Assembly: GCF_900104815.1 (NCBI RefSeq) | Contig: NZ_FNTD01000004.1 | Location: forward strand, 7,563,001-7,627,000 | Source of the DNA: Streptomyces misionensis | GTDB lineage: Bacteria; Actinomycetota; Actinomycetes; Streptomycetales; Streptomycetaceae | Direction: 5' to 3' | Length of the DNA stretch: 64,000 bases | Part shown: positions 26,125 through 33,913 of the stretch, one piece after another | How positions within the stretch are numbered: position 1 is the stretch's first letter | Layout: each line of letters begins with the position of its first letter | Notes under the pieces: model-generated | Database searches by the model: none | What the model saw: the letters and a program-made list of their open reading frames with translations, nothing else | Told to the model about the DNA's origin: nothing | Program-made: the position numbers and the translations under genes

Positions 26125-26799
26125 TCAGCCGGGCGACGACGACGGTGACGGCAGGACGTCCGCCGGGACCAGCAGGTCCGCCCGGCCGCGGGTCGTCGCC
26201 ACCAGATCGGCGTTGCGCTGGTCCGTGCCCAGCACCCAGGCGAGCGCCGCCGCGCGGTCCTTGCCGAACCGCTCGTGCCGGGCGACCAGTCGGCTCACCC
26301 GCTCCCGTTCGGGCAGCTCGCAGAACCACACCTCGTCCAGGCACGGCCGCACCCGCGCCCACGAACCCTCCTCCAGCAGAAGGTAGTTGCCCTCGGTCAC
26401 CACCAGCCGGGCGCTCGGCGGCACCGGGATCGCCCCCGCCAGCGGCTGCTCCAGGACCCGCTCGAACCCGGGCGCGTACACCACCTCGTCGCCGTCCTCG
26501 CGCAGCCGGCGCAGCAGCGCCGCGTACCCGGCCGCGTCGAAGGTGTCCGGGGCACCCTTGCGGTCCCGGCGCCCCAGCCGGTCGAGTTCGGCGTCCGCCA
26601 GGTGGAAACCGTCCATGGGGACGTGGGCGGCCCACGGGGGGCCGTCGGCGTTCAGGGCGCGCACCAGTCCCTCGGCCAGCGTGGACTTGCCCGCTCCCGG
26701 GCCGCCCGCGATGCCGAGCACGGCGCGCCGGCCCGCACGGGGGAGTGCGCGGGCGCGTGCGAGGAGGTCGTCGAAGGTCGGTGGCACGACAGCAGAGTC
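26125..26799 (-). CDS. P-loop nucleoside/nucleotide kinase family protein (uridine kinase/pantothenate kinase-like)
   Basis: About 225 residues with a Walker A motif GGPGAGKST near residue 30, HVPMDGFHLADAELDRLGRR (substrate-binding motif typical of the PanK/uridine-kinase-like group) and LVVTEGNYLLLEEGSW as Walker B. Homologues of this type phosphorylate small metabolites, sometimes fructose- or ribose-type sugars; the substrate here is unknown. The start is uncertain because there is no clear ribosome site; GTG 26799 is chosen to match the usual N-terminus, and GTG 26856 is possible. It is divergent from the beta-phosphoglucomutase gene and upstream of the RpiR gene on the same strand. Confidence 0.8.
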   Translation of the reverse strand, partial: DSAVVPPTFDDLLARARALPRAGRRAVLGIAGGPGAGKSTLAEGLVRALNADGPPWAAHVPMDGFHLADAELDRLGRRDRKGAPDTFDAAGYAALLRRLREDGDEVVYAPGFERVLEQPLAGAIPVPPSARLVVTEGNYLLLEEGSWARVRPCLDEVWFCELPERERVSRLVARHERFGKDRAAALAWVLGTDQRNADLVATTRGRADLLVPADVLPSPSSSPG

Positions 26800-26873
26800 T
26801 GTCACTTCGCGCCGCAGGAACATGTGGCGTGCGCCACTCACTGGACCGCCGCTCACGGGGAACAGTGCTCGGT

Positions 26874-27614
26874 ATGACTCAGCTCGGTCTGCCCGACGAC
26901 ATCCAGGCCTGTCTCTTCGATCTCGACGGGGTCGTCACCAAGACGGCCGTCGTGCACGCGGCCGCGTGGAAGGAGACGTTCGACGCGTTCCTGCGCTCCC
27001 AGGGGGGCGAGCAGGCACGGCCGTTCGACGCGGTCGCCGACTACGACGAGTACGTCGACGGCCGGCCGCGCGCCGACGGGGTGCGCGCCTTCCTCGACTC
27101 CCGAGGCATCCGGCTGCCGGAAGGCACCCCGGACGACCCGCCGGACGCCCTGACCGTGCACGGCCTCGGCAACCGCAAGAACGAGCTGCTCCTCGCGAAG
27201 ATCCGCACCGGCGGCGTCGAGGCGTACGAGGGCACCCTGCGCTACCTGGCGGCGGTCCGCACCGAGGGGCTGCGCACCGCGATCGTCTCCTCCAGCGCCA
27301 ACTGTCGTGACGTACTGCGGTCGGTGGGCGCCGAGCACTACTTCGACGTACGGATCGACGGCGTGGTGGCCGCCGAGCGGAACCTGCCGGGCAAACCGCA
27401 CCCCGACACCTTCCTGGCCGCCGCCCGCGACCTCGGCGTCGAACCGTCCCGGGCGGCCGTGTTCGAGGACGCGCTGGCCGGCATGGACGCGGGCCGCGCC
27501 GGCGGCTTCGGATACGTCGTCGGTGTCGACCGGGTCGGCCAGACCGACGCGCTCTACGCGCACGGCGCGAGCGTCGTCGTCGAGGACCTCGCCGAACTGG
27601 AGGACGAGCGGTGA
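26874..27614 (+). CDS. pgmB: Beta-phosphoglucomutase-family HAD phosphotransferase
   Basis: A 246-residue HAD enzyme. Motif I is FDLDGVVT (the two catalytic aspartates), motif II is in IVSSSAN, the lysine of motif III is in LPGKPHPD, and motif IV is VFEDALAGMDAG. The beta-PGM family converts beta-glucose 1-phosphate to glucose 6-phosphate. The next gene, a GH65 phosphorylase that generates beta-glucose 1-phosphate, starts inside this gene's stop codon (GTGA overlap), strongly supporting this role. The cap insertion (about residues 20-95) is larger than in Lactococcus beta-PGM, as is usual for the actinobacterial proteins. Confidence 0.88.
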   Translation: MTQLGLPDDIQACLFDLDGVVTKTAVVHAAAWKETFDAFLRSQGGEQARPFDAVADYDEYVDGRPRADGVRAFLDSRGIRLPEGTPDDPPDALTVHGLGNRKNELLLAKIRTGGVEAYEGTLRYLAAVRTEGLRTAIVSSSANCRDVLRSVGAEHYFDVRIDGVVAAERNLPGKPHPDTFLAAARDLGVEPSRAAVFEDALAGMDAGRAGGFGYVVGVDRVGQTDALYAHGASVVVEDLAELEDER

Positions 27615-29965
27615 TCACGCAGGGTTCGTACGCCGTCGAGCCGTGGGCCGTCCGGGAGACCGCACTCGACCTCGACGTGCTCGCGCAGAGCGAGTCCGTC
27701 TTCGCGCTCTCCAACGGCCACGTCGGCTGGCGCGGCAACCTCGACGAGGGGGAACCGCACGGCCTGCCCGGCACCTACCTCAACGGTGTCCACGAGGTGC
27801 ACCCGCTGCCGTACGCGGAGGCCGGGTACGGCTATCCGGAGTCGGGGCAGACCGTCATCAACGTCACCAACGGCAAGATCCTGCGGCTGCTGGTCGACGA
27901 CGAGCCGTTCGATCTGCGCTACGGCCGGCTCGTCGCCCACGAGCGGGTGCTGGACCTGCGCCGCGGAGTGCTGGAGCGGACCTGCGAGTGGACCTCGCCG
28001 GCCGGCTCCACGGTCCGGGTCCGCTCGACCCGGCTGGTCTCGCTCACCCAGCGCGCGGTGGCCGCCGTCGCCTACGAGGTGGAGGCCGTCGACTGCCGTA
28101 CCCGGGTGGTGATCCAGTCCGAACTGGTCGCCAACGAAAGCCTGCCCGGCGGCGACGGCGACCCGCGCGCCGCGATGGCGCTCCAGTCGCCCCTGGAACA
28201 GGAGGACCACCTCGCCGCGGGCGAGCGGCTGCGCCTGGTGCACCGCACCCGGCGCAGCGGCCTGCGGGTCGCGGTGGCCGCCGACCACTCCGTCAGCGGG
28301 CCCGAGCGCACCACCACCCGCAGCGAGAGCGGCACCGACCTGGCCCGGCTGACCGTGACCTCGGTGCTGGAGCCCGGGCAGACGCTGCGGGTCGAGAAGC
28401 TCGTCGCCCACGGCTGGTCGGCCACCCGCTCGCTGCCCGCCATGGCCGACCAGGTCGACGCCGCGCTCGCGGCCGCCGCCCACGACGGCTGGCCCGGCCT
28501 GCTCGCCGACCAGCAGGCCTGCCTGGACGACTTCTGGGCGCGCGCCGACGTCGAGGTGACCGGGGACGAGGAGATCCAGCAGGCCGTACGGTTCGCCCTG
28601 TTCCACGTCCTCCAGGCGGGGGCCCGCGCCGAGCGGCGCGCCATCCCCGCGAAGGGGCTGACGGGCTCCGGCTACGACGGGCACGCCTTCTGGGACACCG
28701 AGATGTTCGTGCTGCCCCTGCTCACCCACACCGCGCCCGCCGCCGTCGCCGAGGCGCTGCGCTGGCGGTACAGCACGCTGGACGAGGCCCGCGAGCGCGC
28801 GACCCAACTGGGGCTGGCCGGGGCCGCGTTCCCCTGGCGGACCATCGCGGGACCGGAGGGCTCGGCGTACTGGCCCGCAGGCACCGCCGCCTTCCACGTG
28901 AACGCCGACATCGCCGACGCCGTCGTCCGCTACGTCGAGGCCACCGGCGACACCGACTTCGAACGCGAGGCCGGGGTCGAACTCCTTGTGGAGACGGCCC
29001 GGTTGTGGCGCTCGCTCGGCCACCACGACGTGCACGGGGTCTTCCACCTCGACGGCGTCACCGGCCCCGACGAGTACAGCGCGGTCGCCGACGACAACAC
29101 CTACACCAACCTGATGGCCCGGCAGAACCTGCTGGCCGCCGTCGACGCCGTCGAACGCCATCCGCGCGAGGCCGCCCGGCTCGGGGTGGACGAGGAGGAG
29201 AGCGCGGCCTGGCGGGACGCGGCCGCGGCGATGCACGTCCCGTACAACGCCGAACTCGGCGTCCACGAACAGCATGCCGGGTTCACCCGCTACCAGCGCT
29301 GGGACTTCGACGCCACCCGCGCCGACCAGTACCCGCTGCTGCTGCACTTCCCCTACTTCGACCTCTACCGCAAGCAGGTCGTCAAACAGGCCGACCTGGT
29401 GCTGGCCCTGTACACCTGCGACGGGTACTTCGCCGAGCGCTGCGACGAGGAGCAGATCGCCCGCGACTTCGCCTACTACGAGCCGCTGACCGTGCGCGAC
29501 TCCTCCCTGTCCGCCTGCTGCCAGGCCGTCGTCGCCGCCCGCACGGGCCACCTCGACCTCGCCTACGCCTACACGGCCGAGGCGGCCCTGATGGATCTGC
29601 GCGACCTGGAGCACAACACCCGCGACGGGCTGCACATCGCCTCGCTCGCCGGCACCTGGATGGCCCTGGTGGCGGGCTTCGGCGGCATGCGCCGCGACGG
29701 CGAACGGCTGCGGTTCGCGCCCCGGCTGCCCGAACGCCTGGCCCGGCTCGCCTTCCACCTGGAGTTCCGCGGCCGCCGGCTGCGGGTGGAGATCGACGCC
29801 GACAAGACCACGTACGCCCTCCTCGACGGGCCGCCACTGACCCTCCACCACCACGGCGAGCCGCTCACCGTGACCACGAGCGAGCCCGCGGTCCGGGCCG
29901 TCCCCCCGGCCATCCGCCGCCCCGCCCCCCGGCAGCCGCGACACCGGACGCCGCACGGGGAATGA
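27611..29965 (+). CDS. Glycoside hydrolase family 65 disaccharide phosphorylase (trehalose/maltose/kojibiose type)
   Basis: A 784-residue GH65 enzyme. It has the N-terminal beta-sandwich (ESVFALSNGHVGWRGNLDEG), the (alpha/alpha)6 catalytic barrel with KGLTGSGYDGHAFWDTE and the general acid Glu488 in TGPDEYS, and a C-terminal beta domain (LRVEIDADKTTYAL). GH65 enzymes attack an alpha-glucosyl disaccharide with phosphate, inverting to beta-glucose 1-phosphate, which the overlapping mutase then converts to glucose 6-phosphate. The sequence alone does not settle whether trehalose, maltose, nigerose or kojibiose is the substrate. The enzyme is cytoplasmic (no signal peptide), so the sugar must be imported or made inside. 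The GTG start overlaps the mutase stop. Confidence 0.9.
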   Translation: MITQGSYAVEPWAVRETALDLDVLAQSESVFALSNGHVGWRGNLDEGEPHGLPGTYLNGVHEVHPLPYAEAGYGYPESGQTVINVTNGKILRLLVDDEPFDLRYGRLVAHERVLDLRRGVLERTCEWTSPAGSTVRVRSTRLVSLTQRAVAAVAYEVEAVDCRTRVVIQSELVANESLPGGDGDPRAAMALQSPLEQEDHLAAGERLRLVHRTRRSGLRVAVAADHSVSGPERTTTRSESGTDLARLTVTSVLEPGQTLRVEKLVAHGWSATRSLPAMADQVDAALAAAAHDGWPGLLADQQACLDDFWARADVEVTGDEEIQQAVRFALFHVLQAGARAERRAIPAKGLTGSGYDGHAFWDTEMFVLPLLTHTAPAAVAEALRWRYSTLDEARERATQLGLAGAAFPWRTIAGPEGSAYWPAGTAAFHVNADIADAVVRYVEATGDTDFEREAGVELLVETARLWRSLGHHDVHGVFHLDGVTGPDEYSAVADDNTYTNLMARQNLLAAVDAVERHPREAARLGVDEEESAAWRDAAAAMHVPYNAELGVHEQHAGFTRYQRWDFDATRADQYPLLLHFPYFDLYRKQVVKQADLVLALYTCDGYFAERCDEEQIARDFAYYEPLTVRDSSLSACCQAVVAARTGHLDLAYAYTAEAALMDLRDLEHNTRDGLHIASLAGTWMALVAGFGGMRRDGERLRFAPRLPERLARLAFHLEFRGRRLRVEIDADKTTYALLDGPPLTLHHHGEPLTVTTSEPAVRAVPPAIRRPAPRQPRHRTPHGE

Positions 29966-30016
29966 GGGAACGGACCGTGGTGTCCCCGGGCCGCTGCTCG
30001 GCCGGGGCGGCACCGC

Positions 30017-30388
30017 TCAGCCCGGGTCGCCCCCGCCCTGCGCCAGCAGCTCGCGCAGGGCCCGCTCCTCCTCGCGGCTCAGACCGGTCACGAACTGCTG
30101 GAGGGCGGCGATCGGGTCGGGGCCCCGGTCCAGGGCCCGGCGCATGGCCTCGGCGGTCAGCTCGGCCGCGTTCTTCGACGGGCGGTACGCGCCGCGCCGC
30201 CCGTCCGCGTCCCGCAGCACCAGTCCCTTGTCGTACAGCCGTTTGAGGATGGTGTGCACGGTGTTGTACGCGAGACCGCCGATCTCGGTCTGGATCTCCG
30301 CCGGCGTGAGCGGCCGATCGGTGGCCCACAGGGCGGCCAGCACCTCACTCTCCAGCTCACCGGCGCTGCGCCGTTCCGCCCTAGCCAT
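30017..30388 (-). CDS. BlaI/MecI-family transcriptional repressor
   Basis: A 123-residue winged-helix repressor. The recognisable core is LESEVLAALWATDRPLTPAE, IQTEIGGLAYNTVHTILKRL and YDKGLVLRDADGRRGAYRPS, followed by a C-terminal dimerisation helix region. BlaI-type proteins are usually encoded beside a BlaR1/M56 metalloprotease that cleaves them, but none is present here: the neighbours are GH65 and a membrane glycosyltransferase. It is thus an orphan, perhaps controlled by a distant protease or another signal. A BlaI-like palindrome occurs about 15 kb away at 45493-45510. Confidence 0.88.
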   Translation of the reverse strand: MARAERRSAGELESEVLAALWATDRPLTPAEIQTEIGGLAYNTVHTILKRLYDKGLVLRDADGRRGAYRPSKNAAELTAEAMRRALDRGPDPIAALQQFVTGLSREEERALRELLAQGGGDPG

Positions 30389-30542
30389 GCCCCAACCTTA
30401 CAGCGCGTAGGGGCAGGGCCCGCGGGCCGTGCCCGTCCGCCCACCAACCGGGCGGAAGTGGGCGGGTCCGCCCCCGATCCGCGGCGGCTCCGTGATGTGG
30501 TGGTGCCCTCCGGTTCTGCCCGCACGGGGCGAAGGGGTGAGG

Positions 30543-32066
30543 ATGGCCGGCAGCACGGATGCCGCACTCGCCGGGACGCGGGCCGCGCGCTCCCGGCACC
30601 TGACCGGGCGCGGTCCCGGCCCGCGGGCCGCCGTCCCGCTCGCGGCCGTCGCCGCGGCCTTCACCCTGGCCCAACTGCTCCTGGTACGACCCGGCATGGG
30701 ACTCGGCTGGGACGAGACGGTGTACGTCAGCCAGATCAGCCTGCACGCCCCCGCGGCCTACTTCAGCGCGCCCCGGGCCCGCGGCATCTCCCTGCTCGTC
30801 GCACCCGTCACCGCGTGGTCGTCCTCGACGGTCCTGCTGCGCTGCTACCTCGCCGTCCTGTCCGGCCTCGCCCTGTACCTGGCACTGCGCGCCTGGCGCG
30901 GACTCTTCCCGGTCCGGGTCCTCGCCCTCGCGGGCGCGCTCTTCGCCTCCCTGTGGATCACCCTCTTCTACGGCCCCCAGGCCATGCCCAACTACTGGGT
31001 GGCGATCGGGGCGTTGACGGCGACCGGGCTCTTCCTACGCGTCGGCGAGCCGCCCGCGAGAACGTCATCCGCGGGCGCGCCGCCCACGGGCCGCGACCGG
31101 GCCGCGCTCGGGGGCCTCGCCGCCGGCACCGCGCTGATGGGCTGGATGCGTCCCGTGGACGCGGTCTGGACCGTACTGCCCCTGCTCGCCGTCGCGCTGG
31201 CGCGCCGCTCCTGGAAGCGGTCGGCCGCGCTGCTCGCGGGGCTCGCCGCCGGGGTGGCCGAGTGGGTGATCGAGGCGTACGTCGGCTACGGCGGCCTCGT
31301 CCACCGGCTGCACGAGGGCTCGGCGATCCAGGGCGGGCTCGGCTGGCACGTCGCCGTGACCGACCAACTGCGCAGCCTCGGCGGACGCTCCCTGTGCCGG
31401 CCGTGCACGGGCGCCCTGCCCAGCCCGCTCGTCATCGCCTGGTGGTTCGCGCTGCCCCCGCTCGCGCTGCTCGCCCTGGTCCTCGCGGTCCGCGCCCGGC
31501 GCGCGGCGGCCACCGCGCTGCCGCTCGCCTGCGCGGCGTCGGCCGCCTTCCCCTACCTCTTCCTCATCGGCTACGCGGCCCCCCGCTTCCTGCTGCCCGC
31601 CTACGCCCTGCTGGCGGTCCCGGTCGCCGCCGCGCTGCCGCGGCTCGCGACCGCCCCGCGCGGGCCCTGGCGCCCGGTCGTCCGCACCCTGCTGTGCCTG
31701 GCCCTCGCGCTGCACCTCGGCGCCCAACTGAGCGTGCTCACCCACACGGTGCGCGGCACCACCGCCGCCCACCGCGCCTGGTCGCGCACCGCCGCCACCC
31801 TGCACCGGGTCGGCGTCCGCGCCCCCTGCCTGGTCACCGGCGACGAGGCACTGCCGGTCGCCTTCTACGCCGGCTGCGCCTCGGCCGCGACCAGCGGACC
31901 CAACGCCAACTCGACCGCCGACGCCATCGCCCGCACCGCCCGGCGCATTCCGGCGGCCACGCTGGTTCCCGAAGGCGCCCGGCCGCCCGCCTACGCCCGC
32001 GACTGGGCCTGGGTCCCGGCCGAGGGCCGGCGGCTGTACTACACGCTGCCGGGCAGCGGTGTGTGA
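30543..32066 (+). CDS. Polytopic membrane glycosyltransferase of GT-C/ArnT-PMT type
   Basis: A 507-residue integral membrane protein with about ten hydrophobic helices. The first extracytoplasmic loop after helix 1 carries GLGWDETVYVSQ (Asp57-Glu58), the acidic pair typical of GT-C enzymes that use polyprenyl-phosphate sugars. A soluble C-terminal part (residues about 420-507) follows the last helix. Members mannosylate proteins or modify lipids and glycans at the outer membrane face; the acceptor is not predictable. The ATG has GGGGTGAGG immediately upstream. It is divergent from the BlaI-type gene (154-bp gap). Confidence 0.7.
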   Translation: MAGSTDAALAGTRAARSRHLTGRGPGPRAAVPLAAVAAAFTLAQLLLVRPGMGLGWDETVYVSQISLHAPAAYFSAPRARGISLLVAPVTAWSSSTVLLRCYLAVLSGLALYLALRAWRGLFPVRVLALAGALFASLWITLFYGPQAMPNYWVAIGALTATGLFLRVGEPPARTSSAGAPPTGRDRAALGGLAAGTALMGWMRPVDAVWTVLPLLAVALARRSWKRSAALLAGLAAGVAEWVIEAYVGYGGLVHRLHEGSAIQGGLGWHVAVTDQLRSLGGRSLCRPCTGALPSPLVIAWWFALPPLALLALVLAVRARRAAATALPLACAASAAFPYLFLIGYAAPRFLLPAYALLAVPVAAALPRLATAPRGPWRPVVRTLLCLALALHLGAQLSVLTHTVRGTTAAHRAWSRTAATLHRVGVRAPCLVTGDEALPVAFYAGCASAATSGPNANSTADAIARTARRIPAATLVPEGARPPAYARDWAWVPAEGRRLYYTLPGSGV

Positions 32067-32145
32067 CGGCGTCGCCCCGTGGGGTTTCCGGTGCGTCCGG
32101 CGAGGTAGGAACGGAGGAGACCGCGTGCCGACGGAGGGGAAGCAG

Positions 32146-33000
32146 ATGACGGGGAACGACACCGCGGGGCTGCCGGACGAGGCGTTCTTCACGCCCGGGG
32201 GTTCGTCCTTCACCGAGTTCCTGGCCGCGCACCGGCCGGGCCTGCTGCCCACCGTGTCCCCGCTGCCCGCCGGGACGAGCGCGGCCCCCGGCCGGTTCCC
32301 GCACGGCACCACCGTGCTCGCCCTCACCTACGCCGACGGCGTGCTGATCGCCGGGGACCGCCGGGCCACCATGGGCAACCTGATCGCCCAGCGCGATCTG
32401 GAGAAGGTCCACCCCGCCGACGAGCACACCGCCGTCGCCTTCGCCGGCACCGTCGGACTCGCCCTCGACATGGTGCGGCTCTACCAGGTCGAGCTGACCC
32501 ACTTCGAGAAGATCGAGGGCACGCCGATGACCCTCGCCGCGAAGGCCACGCGTCTCGCGGCCATGATCCGGCAGAACCTCGCCCAGGCCATGCAGGGCCT
32601 CGTCGTCGTCCCCCTGCTCGCGGGCTACGACCTGACCGCGCCGACGGGGGAGGGCGGCCGCATCTTCGCCTACGACGCGGTCGGCGGCCTGTACGAGAAG
32701 CGCGGCTTCCACGCGGAGGGCTCCGGATCCCCGTACGCCCGCGGCGCGTTGAAGAAGCTCTACCGGCCGGGCCTGCCGCGCCGCGAGGCCGCGCTCGCCG
32801 CGCTGCACGCGCTGTACGACGCCGCCGACGACGACTCGGCCACCGGCGGCCCCGACCTCAACCGCCGCATCTTCCCGATCATTTCGTTCATCACCGAGGA
32901 CGGCTTCGAACGGATGCCGCAGTCGCAGACCGAGGAGCTGAGCCGGGAGATGGTGGGCCAGCGCGCGGGCCGCCCGGACGGTCCGCACGTCGAGCCGTAG
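32146..33000 (+). CDS. Proteasome beta-type subunit (second PrcB-like), no PrcA partner nearby
   Basis: A 284-residue homologue of actinobacterial PrcB. A 54-residue propeptide ending FPHG precedes the catalytic Thr55 (TTVLALTYADG). Numbering from that Thr, Asp17 (AGDRRATMG) and Lys33 (AQRDLEKV) are both present, and the GSGSPYARG and DDDSATGGPD segments of the active enzyme are intact, so it should be a working N-terminal-threonine protease. The N-terminal GLPDEAFFTPGGSSFTEFLA matches the standard PrcB propeptide style. PrcB normally sits in the pup-prcB-prcA cluster; here there is no alpha subunit, Pup, ligase or ATPase. ATG 32146 has GGAGGGG upstream; GTG 32125 with GGAGGA is an alternative. 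Confidence 0.9.
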   Translation: MTGNDTAGLPDEAFFTPGGSSFTEFLAAHRPGLLPTVSPLPAGTSAAPGRFPHGTTVLALTYADGVLIAGDRRATMGNLIAQRDLEKVHPADEHTAVAFAGTVGLALDMVRLYQVELTHFEKIEGTPMTLAAKATRLAAMIRQNLAQAMQGLVVVPLLAGYDLTAPTGEGGRIFAYDAVGGLYEKRGFHAEGSGSPYARGALKKLYRPGLPRREAALAALHALYDAADDDSATGGPDLNRRIFPIISFITEDGFERMPQSQTEELSREMVGQRAGRPDGPHVEP

Positions 33001-33266
33001 CTCCCCCGGGCGACATTCGAACGGCAACGAACAAACCCCGAACACTTCCTGCTCCGGGCAATGAACGCGGGCGGCACCGCCGTCTAGATTGCCGTACGGC
33101 GGATGAGGCACGGGGCACGCACGGGCTCGGGGGAGGGCCGCATGCCACCGTCTCCTGGCGACGACAGGGCGACGGCGGTGTGGGCCGGGCCGGCGCCTCG
33201 TCCGCCGACACGATGTCCGCGTGCGCACTCCGCCCGCACTTCCAGGCCAGCAAGGAGCGTTCCCGT

Positions 33267-33881
33267 ATGAGACTGACCCGCGCCGCCCTGACCGTCGCGG
33301 CCACCGCACTGACCCCGGCACTCCTGCTCAGCGCTCCGGCCTTCGCCGAGGGCACGTCCACCACCACGGCCGTGGCGACGCCCGCGACGGCGGCCACCGA
33401 GACCCTGGTCGGCGACATGCCGGACGACGACCTCCGGGTCGCCGTCCTGCGCATCCTGGGCGCCGCGCAGCAGAACAACCAGAAGGCGGTCGTCCGGGCG
33501 GCCAACGCGGCGCTGGACGATGGTTCCCCGGAGGCCCTGCGTGCCTTCCTGGAGACGGGCTACCGGCAGGCCCAGGCGGAGGACGACGCCGTCGCGATCG
33601 CCCGCATCCTGTACCTCGCCCAGCAGAACAACGACAAGGCGGTCGTCCGGGCGGCCAACGCGGCGCTGGACGACGGTTCCCCGGAGGCCCTGCGCGCCTT
33701 CCTGGAGACCGGCTACCGAACGGCTCAGGCCGAGGACGACAGGGTGGCGATCTTCCGCATCCTCGCCGACCCGGCCACCAGCCCGGCCCTCCGCGCGGCG
33801 GCGGAGAAAACCCTGGACGACGGCACGCCGGAGGCGCTGCGCTACTTCCTGGAGCACGGGCGCTACGAGGTGGGCGCCTAG
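33267..33881 (+). CDS. Secreted ALF-repeat protein
   Basis: A 204-residue exported protein with a Sec signal (RLTRAALTVAATALTPALLL, cleavage near AFA-EG at about 30). After a Thr/Ala linker come about three to four ALF (Ala-Leu-Phe) repeats of the type AALDDGSPEALRAFLETGY, a Streptomyces-specific repeat of unknown function predicted to form helical pairs. Two units are nearly identical even at DNA level, implying recent duplication. AAGGAG lies about nine bases before the ATG. There are no catalytic motifs; it is probably a binding or structural protein outside the cell. Confidence 0.85.
   Translation: MRLTRAALTVAATALTPALLLSAPAFAEGTSTTTAVATPATAATETLVGDMPDDDLRVAVLRILGAAQQNNQKAVVRAANAALDDGSPEALRAFLETGYRQAQAEDDAVAIARILYLAQQNNDKAVVRAANAALDDGSPEALRAFLETGYRTAQAEDDRVAIFRILADPATSPALRAAAEKTLDDGTPEALRYFLEHGRYEVGA
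33468..33752 (+). repeat. Tandem near-identical ALF coding units, 153-bp period
   Basis: The block 33468-33599 recurs at 33621-33752 with only a handful of differences, at an exact 153-bp (51-codon) period, within the ALF-repeat gene. Confidence 0.8.
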
Positions 33882-33913
33882 CCGATCGGAACGCCCGCGC
33901 TCCGGCGGTCCGA

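Noticed and set aside
30389..30420. Autoregulatory BlaI box in the blaI promoter
   Set aside because: CTTACAGCGCGTAGG has only weak TAC/GTA symmetry and lacks TACA/TGTA arms.
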